64,000 nt of DNA from Flavonifractor sp. AGMB03687 (GTDB lineage: Bacteria > Bacillota > Clostridia > Oscillospirales > Oscillospiraceae). Positions 49,468 to 58,708 of the stretch are shown here, in pieces (the first letter of the stretch is position 1; every line of letters begins with the position of its first letter). The notes beneath the pieces are model-generated. The model made no database searches, had not been told where the DNA came from, and saw only the letters and a program-made list of their open reading frames with translations. Location: the NCBI RefSeq assembly GCF_017811815.1, contig NZ_JADKZI010000010.1, positions 1 to 64,000 of the forward strand. The letters are read 5' to 3'. The position numbers were made by a program, and so were the translations under genes.

Positions 49468-50241
49468 TTAACAAAGCTGCATTTTTTGCGAACGGGTGGG
49501 GATAAGAGAGACCAGCAGTGCCAAAAACAGCGCGAAAAAGAGGGTCCAGATTATGTAGGGAACGGTAAAGAAGCCTGCGGTAGTGTCACCGCCGGTGTGG
49601 ATACGCTGAAGCAGGGAAGGCAGGTTCCAAAGAGGCATTCCATAAAGCAGGGCACTGATAGAGAGGATAGCCAGCTTTTCCCCTGCCCAGGCCAGCAGCA
49701 TCCCGGCGGCAATGGGACGCAGGGGGTGCTCAGTCCGTCGGAAGAGCCAGCGGAAATAGAGGGCGCCGATGGGAAAAGGTATCTGATAAATGAGACCGGT
49801 GAGGGCGATCATTTTGTCATATTCCTGCCAATAGGCGGGGGTACCGGACAGTGCATGTGGGACCAGTCCGCCCAGATGCGAAAGACCGTCGTTGGCAAGG
49901 GGGCCGGCAATCTGACTGACGATCTGTCCAAGAATAAGGGTGACCAGGAGATACAAAATTCCCATCAGACAGGCCCCCAGCCAAATCCGGCTGATGCAAA
50001 AGCTCAGGCTCTGGCTGCGAAGGACAAGCTCTGCTTGCCGATACTCCCGGCGGAGCTGACGGACGCTGCCCAACTGGATCAGGGCCTCTCCCCGGGCCTC
50101 TGCCTCCGACATCCCTTGCTCCAGGCAGCTTTGATAGAGGCTGTTCATATGGTCCATTAGTTCGGCCCGCGCCCGGGCCTGATAGTGACGGTCGCGCAGC
50201 GGCTCCACAATGAGCTCCGCATGCTCCTCCATCCAGTTCAT
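49468..50241 (-). CDS. Membrane protein with permease-prefix (DUF1700/HAAS-like) domain
   Basis: 257 residues from ATG 50241, overlapping the PadR stop (ATGA). The first ~75 residues are a helical cytosolic domain (YQARARAELMDHMNSLYQSCLEQGMSEAEARGEALIQLGS in part), the pattern seen in DUF1700 and permease-prefix proteins. Six membrane helices follow. Such genes are regularly coupled to PadR repressors. The exact role is unknown. Confidence 0.75.
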   Translation of the reverse strand: MNWMEEHAELIVEPLRDRHYQARARAELMDHMNSLYQSCLEQGMSEAEARGEALIQLGSVRQLRREYRQAELVLRSQSLSFCISRIWLGACLMGILYLLVTLILGQIVSQIAGPLANDGLSHLGGLVPHALSGTPAYWQEYDKMIALTGLIYQIPFPIGALYFRWLFRRTEHPLRPIAAGMLLAWAGEKLAILSISALLYGMPLWNLPSLLQRIHTGGDTTAGFFTVPYIIWTLFFALFLALLVSLIPTRSQKMQLC

Positions 50242-50570
50242 GTCGGTCCTCCTTCCAGAATCAGGCCCATGGCCCTGATATAGCGGGCCCACTCCTGTTC
50301 CTGTGCAACCAGCACGGCACGTCCAGTATCGGTCAGGTGGTAAAAGCGCCGCTCCCGACCGGAGTCCGACTGGAGATAAGAGGAGATCTCCCCGCGGCTC
50401 TCCAGTGTGTGAAGAAGGGGGTACAGACTGCCCTGACTCATGGCAAAGACTCCCTCGGAGCGGCGTTCCATTTCCTGGATCAGTTCATAGCCGTACATAT
50501 CCCGCAAAGAGAGCAGTTTCAGCAGGATCAGGCCGTGGCTGCCCTTGGATAATTCTTTGTTCAGCTTCAT
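50238..50570 (-). CDS. PadR-family repressor
   Basis: 110 residues. Winged-helix core LNKELSKGSHGLILLKLLSLRDMYGYELIQEM (in part), then GVFAMSQGSLYPLLHTLESRGEIS and a wing (DSGRERRFYHLTDTGR). First gene of a two-gene operon; its promoter carries two 15-bp palindromes that are probably its own binding sites. Confidence 0.9.
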   Translation of the reverse strand: MKLNKELSKGSHGLILLKLLSLRDMYGYELIQEMERRSEGVFAMSQGSLYPLLHTLESRGEISSYLQSDSGRERRFYHLTDTGRAVLVAQEQEWARYIRAMGLILEGGPT

Positions 50571-50577
50571 AAATACA

Positions 50578-50622
50578 CCTCTTGTTCAGAGGTATTATAT
50601 GCCTCTTATTAAGAGGTGTCAA
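50578..50622 (-). promoter_or_regulatory. Consensus promoter with two palindromic operators
   Basis: On the minus strand TTGACA (50622-50617), 17 bases, TATAAT (50599-50594): full consensus. CCTCTT-ATT-AAGAGG (50602-50616) fills the spacer; CCTCTTGTTCAGAGG (50578-50592) lies at the start point. Centres are 24 bp apart. A perfect promoter under tight repression is expected. Confidence 0.8.
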
Positions 50623-50723
50623 GGAGAGGGGCAAAAAAGATGGAAATTTGGCATTTCCGCTCTTGCCGTAACAGGGGGAAATATGATACGATAGAAAAAA
50701 TTCAAAAGGGGAAATGAAGCGTC

Positions 50724-51782
50724 ATGCGGCATTTGATCGACTTTGGAGACCTGTCAAGGGCGGAGTGGGAGTCCCTGTACCAGCGGTGCAGTGATATTAT
50801 GGACCACCCCGCCGATTTTATGGACGCCTGCCGGGGGCGGGTGATGGCCAGCCTGTTCTATGAGCCCTCCACCCGAACTAACTTTTCCTTCCAGACTGCC
50901 ATGCTGCGGGTAGGCGGCACGGTGTTTGGCTTTGCTGATCCCAAGTCCACCTCCACCGCCAAGGGTGAGACCCTGAAGGACACCATCAAGATGGTGTCCG
51001 GCTATGCGGATGTGGTGGTCATGCGTAACCCCAGAGAGGGCGCTGCCAAGGCGGCCTCCCTCTACTCCGACGTGCCGGTGATCAACGCCGGCGACGGCGG
51101 CCACATGCACCCCACCCAGACCACCGCCGACCTGACCACCATCACCCGCCTGCGGGGCGGCGTGGACGGCCTGTCCGTGGGTCTGTGCGGCGACCTGAAG
51201 AACGGCCGTACCGTCCACTCCCTCATCAAGGCTCTGGCCAAGTTCAACGGCATCAAGTTCTTCCTCATCGCACCCCGTGAGCTGGCGGTGCCCGAGTATA
51301 TGCGGGCCTTCATGCGGGAGAATAACATGTGGTTTACCGAGGTCACCGGCCTGGAAGCCGTCATCCCCCAGCTGGACGTGCTCTATATGACCCGTATCCA
51401 GCGGGAGCGCTTCGTGGATCCTCTGGAGTACGAGCGCTGCAAGGGCATCTATGTACTCACCCGCCGGAAGCTGGACCGGGCCCGGAAGGACCTGCTGGTG
51501 ATGCACCCCCTGCCCCGTGTGGATGAGATCGCCATCGACGTGGACGACGATCCCCGGGCTGTCTATTTTGAGCAGGCCCGCTACGGCATGTTTGCCCGTA
51601 TGGCGCTGCTCACCGACCTGGCCAACCAGGAGCGTATGCGTCCCGATGCGGTGGAGATCGGCACCAAGCCGGTGTGTTCCAACCCCAACTGCATCACCCA
51701 GACGGACCACTATCTGCCCCCTCTGGTGAAGAAGAACGGCGGCGTGGACTGCTGCGCTTACTGCGACAAGGAACTGCACTAA
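50724..51782 (+). CDS. pyrB: Aspartate carbamoyltransferase with PyrI-like zinc tail
   Basis: 352 residues, about 40 longer than usual catalytic chains. It joins carbamoyl phosphate and aspartate in pyrimidine synthesis. Carbamoyl-phosphate motif FYEPSTRTNFSF (about 45-56), STAKGETLKDT (about 78-88), MHPTQTTADL and MHPLPRVDEIA are all present. After about residue 312 comes CSNPNCITQTDHYLPPLVKK and CCAYCDKELH: C-x4-C and C-x2-C as in the zinc domain of PyrI. The regulatory nucleotide-binding domain of PyrI is missing. No pyrI lies next to it. Confidence 0.93.
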   Translation: MRHLIDFGDLSRAEWESLYQRCSDIMDHPADFMDACRGRVMASLFYEPSTRTNFSFQTAMLRVGGTVFGFADPKSTSTAKGETLKDTIKMVSGYADVVVMRNPREGAAKAASLYSDVPVINAGDGGHMHPTQTTADLTTITRLRGGVDGLSVGLCGDLKNGRTVHSLIKALAKFNGIKFFLIAPRELAVPEYMRAFMRENNMWFTEVTGLEAVIPQLDVLYMTRIQRERFVDPLEYERCKGIYVLTRRKLDRARKDLLVMHPLPRVDEIAIDVDDDPRAVYFEQARYGMFARMALLTDLANQERMRPDAVEIGTKPVCSNPNCITQTDHYLPPLVKKNGGVDCCAYCDKELH

Positions 51783-51791
51783 TCAGAATGG

Positions 51792-51826
51792 AAAGCCGGA
51801 CGGCCAGAGGCCGCCCGGCTTTTTTC
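51792..51826 (+). terminator. Terminator of pyrB
   Basis: AAAGCCGGACGGCC and GGCCGCCCGGCTTTTTT pair around AGA with one mismatch, then a T-run. Confidence 0.85.
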
Positions 51827-51854
51827 ATGCGGTGCATAAAAAGTCGAAGTTTTT

Positions 51855-51882
51855 TGCAACCAACTGCCTGCTGTTGCACTCT
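51855..51882 (+). promoter_or_regulatory. ECF-type promoter
   Basis: TGCAAC (51855-51860), 16 bases, then CACTCTATATA: close to the ECF TGCAAC/CGTC layout, ahead of the sigma gene at 51926. Confidence 0.55.
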
Positions 51883-51925
51883 ATATAGGCAGAAGGGCCT
51901 TTCAAAACAGGAGAGGGGGAAACCC

Positions 51926-52474
51926 ATGACGGACGAGGAGCTGATCCGGCTTTATCAGGCCAGAGACCCCCGTGCGGTGGAAGAGACCAAGGCCAGATAC
52001 GGAGCCTACTGTGCCGCCATTGCCCGCCGTCTGCTTACGGATGCCCGGGATGTGGAGGAGTGCCTCAGCGACTGCGCCATGGCGGTCTGGAACGCCATCC
52101 CGCCCGCCTGCCCGGAGCATTTCAAGGGATGGCTGGGGGCCATTGTGCGAAACCGGGCGCTGGCCATCGGCCGGGAGAACGGACGCCGCCCGCCTACGGT
52201 GGAGGAGGCCGCTCTGGAGCTGGCTCCATGCCTGCCGGAAGGAGATACCCCCCATGGGCAGCTGGAGGCCAGAGAACTGGGGCAGGCCATTTCCCGGTTC
52301 CTCTGGTCACAGAAGCCGCCGGTGCGCACCGTCTTTCTCCGCCGCTACTGGTATGCCGACCGTGTGGAGCAGGCAGCCGCCCACGTGGGCTGGAGCGTCA
52401 GCAAGACAAAGACGGTGCTCTTTCGCACGCGGAACCAGCTGCGGGAGTTTTTGAGACAGGAGGGATATCTATGA
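51926..52474 (+). CDS. ECF sigma factor
   Basis: 182 residues from ATG 51926 (GAGAGGGGGAA upstream). Region 2: EETKARYGAYCAAIARRLLTDARDVEECLSDCAMAVWNAIPP in part, and FKGWLGAIVRNRALAIGRENG. Region 4: PPVRTVFLRRYWYADRVEQAAAHVGWSVSKTKTVLFRTRNQLREFL in part. Overlaps the next gene by four bases. The upstream promoter suggests autoregulation. Confidence 0.88.
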   Translation: MTDEELIRLYQARDPRAVEETKARYGAYCAAIARRLLTDARDVEECLSDCAMAVWNAIPPACPEHFKGWLGAIVRNRALAIGRENGRRPPTVEEAALELAPCLPEGDTPHGQLEARELGQAISRFLWSQKPPVRTVFLRRYWYADRVEQAAAHVGWSVSKTKTVLFRTRNQLREFLRQEGYL

Positions 52475-53292
52475 AGCAGGCGGAACAGGTGCAGGAGATG
52501 CTGGGCTTTGTGGACCCGGCTTTGGTGGAAGAGGCGGACTGTCCCCGGCAGAGAAGACCACGCCGAATGGGGCGGCTGGCGCTGGCGGCGGCCTGCCTGT
52601 GCGTGGTCCTGCTGGGTTCCGTGTGGGCCGTCAGCCGGGCAGGCGGATTCCGGATGGTGGAGTTTTTTGAAGACCTGATCTTTGCGGATCAGGACGATGA
52701 CACCTATAACGGCTACAACCTTTGGGGCGGGGTGGATTTTATCCCCCTGGATGAATTGCCCCAGGAGGTGCTGGACACGGCGGCAGAACACCCCGCCTCC
52801 ACCGTGGCAGTGGACGTACACAGCTGGGCTGAGGCGGAGGTGTACTTTGCGCTGGATTTGCCGGAGAACCCCTGGCTGGACCGTGTGAGGCAGACAACCT
52901 TCCGGACCGACCTGAGCAGCGACCAAGTAGGACCCACGCAGCTGGAGTGTAAGGCGAACTATCGGGACGGAGATGTGCGGCTGACGGTAAAAGTCACAGC
53001 CCATACCGAGCGGATGAAACATCCGGACAATGAGTTGTACCAGGGTGTGCTGTTTTCGGAAGGGACGCAGTTTACTACGGAGGAGCGGAGCTATGACAAC
53101 GGACTGCCTGTCCTGCTGGCCACCGTGGAGTTCGCTCCGGGGGATACCTTCTATGATTATTACGGTGAGCGCCTGTATCGGGCCCATTTTGCGGTGAACG
53201 GCGTGTGGTACTGGGTGGATGCCTCCAGTCAGGAAGCGCCCGAGCAGGCACTGGAGACATTGGAGGCCATGCTGAACAGTTTTGTGCTCTGA
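52471..53292 (+). CDS. Transmembrane anti-sigma factor (putative)
   Basis: 273 residues. A cytosolic head (1-35, VQEMLGFVDPALVEEADCPR), one membrane helix (about 37-55, LALAAACLCVVLLGSVWAV) and a large outer domain of no known family, with Glu/Asp and aromatic residues. Coupling to an ECF gene and topology imply an anti-sigma role. No zinc-finger motif is present. Confidence 0.75.
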   Translation: MKQAEQVQEMLGFVDPALVEEADCPRQRRPRRMGRLALAAACLCVVLLGSVWAVSRAGGFRMVEFFEDLIFADQDDDTYNGYNLWGGVDFIPLDELPQEVLDTAAEHPASTVAVDVHSWAEAEVYFALDLPENPWLDRVRQTTFRTDLSSDQVGPTQLECKANYRDGDVRLTVKVTAHTERMKHPDNELYQGVLFSEGTQFTTEERSYDNGLPVLLATVEFAPGDTFYDYYGERLYRAHFAVNGVWYWVDASSQEAPEQALETLEAMLNSFVL

Positions 53293-53316
53293 AATGGGAC
53301 AAAAACCGGGCTATCC

Positions 53317-53345
53317 TTGACAGGGACGGGAAAAGTGGGTATAAT
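53317..53345 (+). promoter_or_regulatory. Sigma-A promoter of valS
   Basis: TTGACA (53317-53322), 17 bases, TATAAT (53340-53345): full consensus. Confidence 0.9.
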
Positions 53346-53351
53346 ATCTTT

Positions 53352-53588
53352 CCGAAAAGGCTTGGAAGGGAAGGAGTACCCCCGCGAAAGGTACAGAGAG
53401 GAGCCGGTTTGGTGCAAGGCTCTCCGGCGGTGGGGGGAAGGTCGTCCCAGAGCTCTGTCCCTGAATCACAGTAGGGGGCGGCGGGTTCTCCCGTTACAGA
53501 GGCAATGAGTGTCCCGCAAGGGAAATTCAGGTGGTACCGCGGACTGACAGGTTCGCCCTGAGCAAAGGCTTGGGGCGAACCTTTTTTG
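53352..53588 (+). promoter_or_regulatory. T-box leader of valS, specifier GTC (Val)
   Basis: Stem I elements AGAGAGGAGCCGGTTTGGTG, specifier GAAG-GTC-GTCCCAGAGC with GTC at 53441-53443, T-box GTGGTACCGCGG (53531-53542), terminator arms GGTTCGCCC (53550-53558) and GGGCGAACC (53573-53581) followed by TTTTTT. Uncharged tRNA-Val would favour antitermination. Confidence 0.95.
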
Positions 53589-53609
53589 CCCCGAAAAGGA
53601 GTGTAACAG

Positions 53610-56243
53610 ATGAAAAAAGAACTTCCCAAGGTCTATGAACCCCAGGAGGTGGAGGGCCGCGTCTACGAGATGTGGGAGAAAAACGGCTGCTTCGAGGGTC
53701 ACCGTGATCCTGACAAAAAGCCCTTCACCATTGTCATGCCGCCCCCCAACGTCACCGGCCAGCTCCACATGGGCCATGCCATGGACTCCACCCTCCAGGA
53801 CATCCTGATCCGCTTCAAGCGGATGCAGGGCTACGCCGCCCTGTGGGTGCCCGGCACCGACCACGCCGGCATTGCCACCCAGATCAAGGTGGAGGAGGAG
53901 CTGCGCAAGAACGAGGGCCTGTCCCGCTACGACCTGGGCCGGGAGAAATTCCTGGAGCGGGTGTGGGACTGGAAGCACAAGTACGGCAACCGTATCGTGG
54001 AGCAGCAGAAGAAGCTGGGCGCTTCCTGTGACTGGTCCCGTGCCCGGTTCACCATGGACGAGGGCCTGTCCAAGGCCGTCCGCCACGTGTTTGTCTCCCT
54101 GTACAAGAAGGGCCTGATCTACAAGGGCAGCCGCATCATCAACTGGTGCCCCAACTGCGTCACCGCTCTGTCCGATGCCGAGGTGGAGTATCAGGACAAG
54201 CCCGGCTCCTTCTGGCACATCCGCTACCCCATCAAGGGTGAGGAGGGCCGCTATGTCATCGTGGCCACTACCCGGCCTGAGACCATGCTGGGCGACACCG
54301 GCGTGGCGGTCAACCCCAACGATGAGCGGTACAAGGACATCGTGGGCAAGAAGTGCATCCTGCCCCTGGTGGGCCGTGAGATGCCCATTGTGGCCGACGA
54401 GTACGTGGACATGGAGTTCGGTACCGGCTGCGTGAAGATGACTCCTGCCCACGACCCCAACGACTTTGAGGTCGGCCTGCGCCAGAACCTGGAGACCATC
54501 CGGGTGCTGGACGACAACGGCAAGGTGGTGGAGGGCTACGGCCGCTACTCCGGCATGGACCGCTACGAGGCCCGGAAGGCCATCGTGGAGGACCTGGAGG
54601 CCGGCGGCTGGCTGGTGAAGGTGGAGCCCCACCAGCACAACGTGGGCACCTGCTACCGCTGCCACAACGACGTGGAGCCCCTGATCTCCGCTCAGTGGTT
54701 CGTGAAGATGAAGCCCCTGGCCGAGGAGGCTCTGCGGGTGGTCAACGAGGGCGAGGTCAAGTTCGTCCCCGACCGCTTCTCCAAGATCTATACCAACTGG
54801 ATGGAGAACGTCCACGACTGGTGTATCTCCCGTCAGCTGTGGTGGGGCCACCAGATCCCCGCCTGGACCTGCGAGGAGTGCGGCCACATCACCGTGTCCG
54901 AGGACGATCCCACCGAGTGCGAGCACTGCCACTCCAAGCACATCAAGCAGGAGGAGGATGTGCTGGATACCTGGTTCTCCTCCGCTCTGTGGCCCTTCTC
55001 CACCCTGGGCTGGCCTCAGGAGACCGAGGACTACAAGTACTTCTATCCCACCGACGTGTTGGTCACCGGCTACGACATCATCTTCTTCTGGGTGGCCCGC
55101 ATGATCTTCTCCGGCTGCGAGCATACCGGAAAGCCCCCCTTCCACACCGTGTTCATCCACGGCCTGGTGCGGGACGACAAGGGCCGCAAGATGTCCAAGT
55201 CCCTGGGCAACGGCATCGATCCCCTGGAGATGGCCAACCAGTACGGCGCCGACGCGCTGCGCTTCAACTTGGTCACCGGCAACTCCCCCGGAAACGACAT
55301 GCGCTTCTACACCGAGCGGTGCGAGGCTATGCGCAACTTCGCCAACAAGATCTGGAACGCTTCCCGCTTCCTGATGATGAACCTGACCATCGATAAGTGT
55401 GAGCTGCCGGACAAGCTGGAGCTGGAGGACAAGTGGATCCTGTCCAAGCTCAACAGCGTTATTCCTGAGATCACCGAGAACATGGAGCGCTATGAGCTGG
55501 GCGTGGCCGCCCAGAAGGTGTACGACTTCATCTGGGACTCCTACTGTGACTGGTATATCGAGCTGACCAAGACCCGCCTCCAGGGCGACGACGAGGACAG
55601 CAAGATCCGGGCCCAGCAGGTGCTGTGCTACGTGCTCACCCAGATCCTGAAGCTGCTGCACCCCTTCATGCCCTTCATCACCGAGGAGATCTGGCAGGCG
55701 CTGCCCCATGAGGGCGACTATCTGATGCTCCAGCAGTGGCCGGAGCACCACGTCAACCTGGACTTCCCCGAGGAGGAGAAGGCCATGGAGCTCATCATGG
55801 ACGCCATCCGTGCCATCCGTGCCCGCCGGGCCGAGATGAACGTGCCCCCCTCCAAGAAGGCCCAGCTCACCGTCTCTACCCTGGAGCAGTCCGTGTTCCA
55901 TCAGGGCATCCCCTTCCTGAAGCGCTTGGCCTACGCCAGCGACGTGAAGGTGGTGGAGGCCACCCAGGAGATCGACGCGCAGGGTATGGTGGCCGTCACC
56001 ACCCATGCCGCCCGTCTGTTCCTGCCCCTGGCTGAGCTGGTGGATCTGGAGAAGGAGAAGGCCCGCATCCAGAAGGAAATGGACAAGAACCGCAAGGAGC
56101 TGGACAAGCTGGAGACCAAGCTGAACAACCCCGGCTTTGTGAACAAGGCCCCCGCCCAGGTGGTGGAGGCCGAGCGCGAGCGGGCTGCCAAACTGAAGGC
56201 CCTGCTGGTGAAGCTGGAAGAATCTGCTGCCGCTCTGGCCTGA
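53610..56243 (+). CDS. valS: Valyl-tRNA synthetase
   Basis: 877 residues, normal length for class Ia ValRS. HIGH motif in [14 protein letters not shown] (about 45-58), KMSKS in [14 protein letters not shown] (about 526-539), an editing domain between ([17 protein letters not shown]), a zinc-type [20 protein letters not shown] insert (about 418-437), and the C-terminal coiled-coil arm ([22 protein letters not shown] in part). Controlled by its T-box. Confidence 0.98.
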   Translation: MKKELPKVYEPQEVEGRVYEMWEKNGCFEGHRDPDKKPFTIVMPPPNVTGQLHMGHAMDSTLQDILIRFKRMQGYAALWVPGTDHAGIATQIKVEEELRKNEGLSRYDLGREKFLERVWDWKHKYGNRIVEQQKKLGASCDWSRARFTMDEGLSKAVRHVFVSLYKKGLIYKGSRIINWCPNCVTALSDAEVEYQDKPGSFWHIRYPIKGEEGRYVIVATTRPETMLGDTGVAVNPNDERYKDIVGKKCILPLVGREMPIVADEYVDMEFGTGCVKMTPAHDPNDFEVGLRQNLETIRVLDDNGKVVEGYGRYSGMDRYEARKAIVEDLEAGGWLVKVEPHQHNVGTCYRCHNDVEPLISAQWFVKMKPLAEEALRVVNEGEVKFVPDRFSKIYTNWMENVHDWCISRQLWWGHQIPAWTCEECGHITVSEDDPTECEHCHSKHIKQEEDVLDTWFSSALWPFSTLGWPQETEDYKYFYPTDVLVTGYDIIFFWVARMIFSGCEHTGKPPFHTVFIHGLVRDDKGRKMSKSLGNGIDPLEMANQYGADALRFNLVTGNSPGNDMRFYTERCEAMRNFANKIWNASRFLMMNLTIDKCELPDKLELEDKWILSKLNSVIPEITENMERYELGVAAQKVYDFIWDSYCDWYIELTKTRLQGDDEDSKIRAQQVLCYVLTQILKLLHPFMPFITEEIWQALPHEGDYLMLQQWPEHHVNLDFPEEEKAMELIMDAIRAIRARRAEMNVPPSKKAQLTVSTLEQSVFHQGIPFLKRLAYASDVKVVEATQEIDAQGMVAVTTHAARLFLPLAELVDLEKEKARIQKEMDKNRKELDKLETKLNNPGFVNKAPAQVVEAERERAAKLKALLVKLEESAAALA

Positions 56244-56263
56244 TAAAGAGACGAAAAACTGCG

Positions 56264-56296
56264 AAACGCCGCCATCGGATGCGGATGGCGGCGTTT
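56264..56296 (+). terminator. Terminator of valS
   Basis: AAACGCCGCCATC (56264-56276) and GATGGCGGCGTTT (56284-56296), perfect 13-bp arms. Confidence 0.8.
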
Positions 56297-56414
56297 CTGT
56301 GCCTGTTTTGTCATACTTTGTTACACAACTGTGGTTGTGCTCCCGTTGAGAATCGGATAAAATGTACGGGAGTATGATAAAGCCCGGGGTATCGGGCGGA
56401 AAGGAGGCTGGAGC

Positions 56415-57143
56415 ATGAAGCGGCTGATCCCGCTGTTGGCGCTGCTGTTGTTGTTGGGTGGGTGTACCAGTTCCTGCAGCAGTGGGGAGGCGGCTGTTAC
56501 CTCCACGCCTGGGGATTCCACCCCGCCGGAGGTGCAGGAGAGCGCCGTCCCGTCCCCCTCCGCCGTACCGGAGCCCAGTCCCACGGTGGAGCCCACCCCT
56601 GACCCTGTGGAGAGTGCGGAGCCGTCGCCCTCTGTGGAGCCCACACCCACCCCCACGCCCTATGACGGACCCAATGACGAGGAGGTGCTGACCGCCTACC
56701 GGGCGGCGGTGGAGGCCTTCTGGTGGTTCCAGGTGGAGACCTTACCCCTGGACCGGACGGACAGCCGGGAGGTGAACGGGCAGGCGTATTACCGGGTGGA
56801 CTACCCCGGCATCGACAGCACCGCCAACCTGCGGGGCTATCTGAAGAGCCTGTTCTCGGACGACCTGGTGGAGAAATTGCTGCCCTATGACGGCACCCAG
56901 TATATCGACATCGACGGTGTTCTCTACGGCAGAGATGGGGGCCGAGGCACCGATGTCACCCGGGGCGCGGAGACCGTCCAGGTCCTGCGGGATGGAGACC
57001 CCAACCGCTGCACCGTCCGGGTGACGGTGGAGGTGCTGGACCCGGAGCAGGACGGCGCAGTAGTGGATAACCTGACCTTTGACTTCCCCTACGAAAAAGT
57101 GGGGGAGAAGTGGATCTTCACCAATTTTTCCCTGGTCCGTTGA
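56415..57143 (+). CDS. Lipoprotein of unknown function
   Basis: 242 residues. Lipoprotein signal with lipobox LLGGC (Cys about 17). A Pro/Ser/Glu/Thr-rich linker (about 30-85, SVEPTPTPTP) leads to a folded C-terminal domain (about 90-242) of alpha+beta character. No family recognised. AAGGAGG precedes the ATG. Single-gene unit ended by the palindrome at 57180. Confidence 0.8.
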   Translation: MKRLIPLLALLLLLGGCTSSCSSGEAAVTSTPGDSTPPEVQESAVPSPSAVPEPSPTVEPTPDPVESAEPSPSVEPTPTPTPYDGPNDEEVLTAYRAAVEAFWWFQVETLPLDRTDSREVNGQAYYRVDYPGIDSTANLRGYLKSLFSDDLVEKLLPYDGTQYIDIDGVLYGRDGGRGTDVTRGAETVQVLRDGDPNRCTVRVTVEVLDPEQDGAVVDNLTFDFPYEKVGEKWIFTNFSLVR

Positions 57144-57179
57144 CCTCTTCGACAAAATATATGGCGTAATTGTGATAGG

Positions 57180-57218
57180 ATCGCAGTATACCAAAATTTG
57201 GTATACTGCGATTTTTTT
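57180..57218 (+). terminator. Perfect 16-bp palindromic terminator
   Basis: ATCGCAGTATACCAAA (57180-57195) and TTTGGTATACTGCGAT (57197-57212), one central base, followed by TTTTTT. It lies 36 bases after the lipoprotein gene and 25 before spoIIAA, with no other space for the spoIIA promoter. Confidence 0.85.
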
Positions 57219-57236
57219 GTACAGGGGGGACAAGCC

Positions 57237-57542
57237 ATGGCAGTGATCTGCAAAGCAAAGGACCGGACGCTGTACGCGGCAATTGACGGAGAGGTGGACC
57301 ACCACCGGGCCAGACAGATCATGGGAGAGCTGGTGCGGCAGATCGATGTGACCATGCCCCGACAGCTGACGGTAGACCTGGGGGGCGTGAATTTCATGGA
57401 CAGCTCCGGCATCGCCATTTTGCTGCGTGCCAACCGCCGGATGGGCGAACTGGAGGGCTCCATGGAGGTGGTCCATGTGCCGGAGCAGGCGGGCAAGGTC
57501 CTGCGGGCGGCTGGCGTGGACCGGCTGATCAAATTTGAATGA
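57237..57542 (+). CDS. spoIIAA: Anti-sigma F factor antagonist SpoIIAA
   Basis: 101 residues. STAS domain; the phosphorylated Ser lies in FMDSSGIAILLRANRRM (about 56-72). When dephosphorylated it releases sigma-F from SpoIIAB in the forespore. ATG 57237 follows AGGGGGGAC. First gene of spoIIAA-spoIIAB-sigF. Confidence 0.95.
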   Translation: MAVICKAKDRTLYAAIDGEVDHHRARQIMGELVRQIDVTMPRQLTVDLGGVNFMDSSGIAILLRANRRMGELEGSMEVVHVPEQAGKVLRAAGVDRLIKFE

Positions 57543-57557
57543 CGGAGGAAGTACATA

Positions 57558-58001
57558 ATGAAAGCGATGAACGAGGCCACGGTGGCCTTTCTCAGCCGGT
57601 CGGCCAACGAGAGCTTTGCACGCACCACGGCGGCCTGCTTTGCGGCCCAGCTGGACCCCACCCTGGAGGAGGTCAACGATATCAAGACGGCGGTAAGCGA
57701 GGCGGTTACCAACTGCATTGTCCACGCCTATCCTGACCGCCTGGGGCTGATCCAGATGCGACTGCGTCTCTTTGAGGACCATACGCTGGAGATCCAGATC
57801 AAGGACAAGGGGGTGGGCATACCCGATGTGGAGCAGGCCCGCCGCCCCATGTACACCACCGGCGGGGAGGAGCGCAGCGGCATGGGCTTTACCATCATGG
57901 AGAGCTTTATGGACCTGCTGAAAGTGCGTTCCACGCCGGGGAAGGGTACCACGGTGACCATGCGGCGCCGGATCTCCCGCCGGATGGGAGGGGCCGGATG
58001 A
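57558..58001 (+). CDS. spoIIAB: Anti-sigma F factor SpoIIAB
   Basis: 147 residues. GHKL-type serine kinase: N-box EAVTNCIVHAYPD (about 44-56), G1 DKGVGIPDVEQA (about 85-96), G2 GMGFTIMESFMD (about 108-119). It binds sigma-F and phosphorylates SpoIIAA. Overlaps sigF by four bases. Confidence 0.96.
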   Translation: MKAMNEATVAFLSRSANESFARTTAACFAAQLDPTLEEVNDIKTAVSEAVTNCIVHAYPDRLGLIQMRLRLFEDHTLEIQIKDKGVGIPDVEQARRPMYTTGGEERSGMGFTIMESFMDLLKVRSTPGKGTTVTMRRRISRRMGGAG

Positions 58002-58708
58002 GCGTGGCGGACACCCCCGCCCTGCTGGAGGAGGCCCGCCGGGGGGACAATGAGGCCTGTGCCCGGCTGATCGAGGAGAATGGAGGACTCATCTGGTCCA
58101 TTGTGCGCCGCTACTACGGCCGGGGCGTGGAGCCTGAGGATCTGTATCAGCTGGGATGCCTGGGCTTTGTGAAGGCGGTGCGGGGCTTTGACCCCGCTTT
58201 CGGCTGCCAGTTCTCCACCTATGCCGTGCCCAAGATCGCCGGCGAGATCCGCCGCTACCTGCGGGATGACGGGGCCATCAAGGTGAGCCGCGGCTTGAAG
58301 GAGCGGGGCATGGTTATCCGGGCGGCCCGGGAAAAGCTGACCGCCTCCCTGGGCCGGGAGCCCACCCTGTCCCAGCTGGCCGAGGCCACCGGACTGGAAC
58401 CGGAGGAGATTGCCGCAGCCGAGGAGGCGGGGATGCCGGTAGCCTCTCTCCAGATGGAGACGGGGGACGGCCTTACCCTGGAGAGCGTGCTAGGCACCGA
58501 CGGCATGGAGGACGCGGTGGTGGAGCGGGAGTCCCTGCGGGACGCCATCGCGGACCTGCCTGATCGGGAGCAGCAGGTGATCCTGCTGCGCTACTACCGG
58601 GGTATGACCCAGGAGCGGGCGGCACGGGTGCTGGGGGTAAGCCAGGTTCAGGTGTCCCGCATCGAGCGAAAGGCGGTGGAGCGGCTGCGGAAGAAGCTGG
58701 CGGACTGA
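57998..58708 (+). CDS. sigF: Forespore sigma factor SigF
   Basis: 236 residues. Region 2 EDLYQLGCLGFVKAVRGFDPAFGCQFSTYAVPKIAGEIRRYLRDDG (in part), region 3, and region 4 LPDREQQVILLRYYRGMTQERAARVLGVSQVQVSRIE (in part). Early forespore regulator; its presence shows that the host belongs to a spore-forming line. Confidence 0.96.
   Translation: MSVADTPALLEEARRGDNEACARLIEENGGLIWSIVRRYYGRGVEPEDLYQLGCLGFVKAVRGFDPAFGCQFSTYAVPKIAGEIRRYLRDDGAIKVSRGLKERGMVIRAAREKLTASLGREPTLSQLAEATGLEPEEIAAAEEAGMPVASLQMETGDGLTLESVLGTDGMEDAVVERESLRDAIADLPDREQQVILLRYYRGMTQERAARVLGVSQVQVSRIERKAVERLRKKLAD

Noticed and set aside
53466-56006. 846-codon open frame on the minus strand
   Set aside because: It lies wholly antisense to valS; high-GC codon bias removes stops from the opposite strand. 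The translation is His/Gly/Leu/Val-rich and has no motifs.
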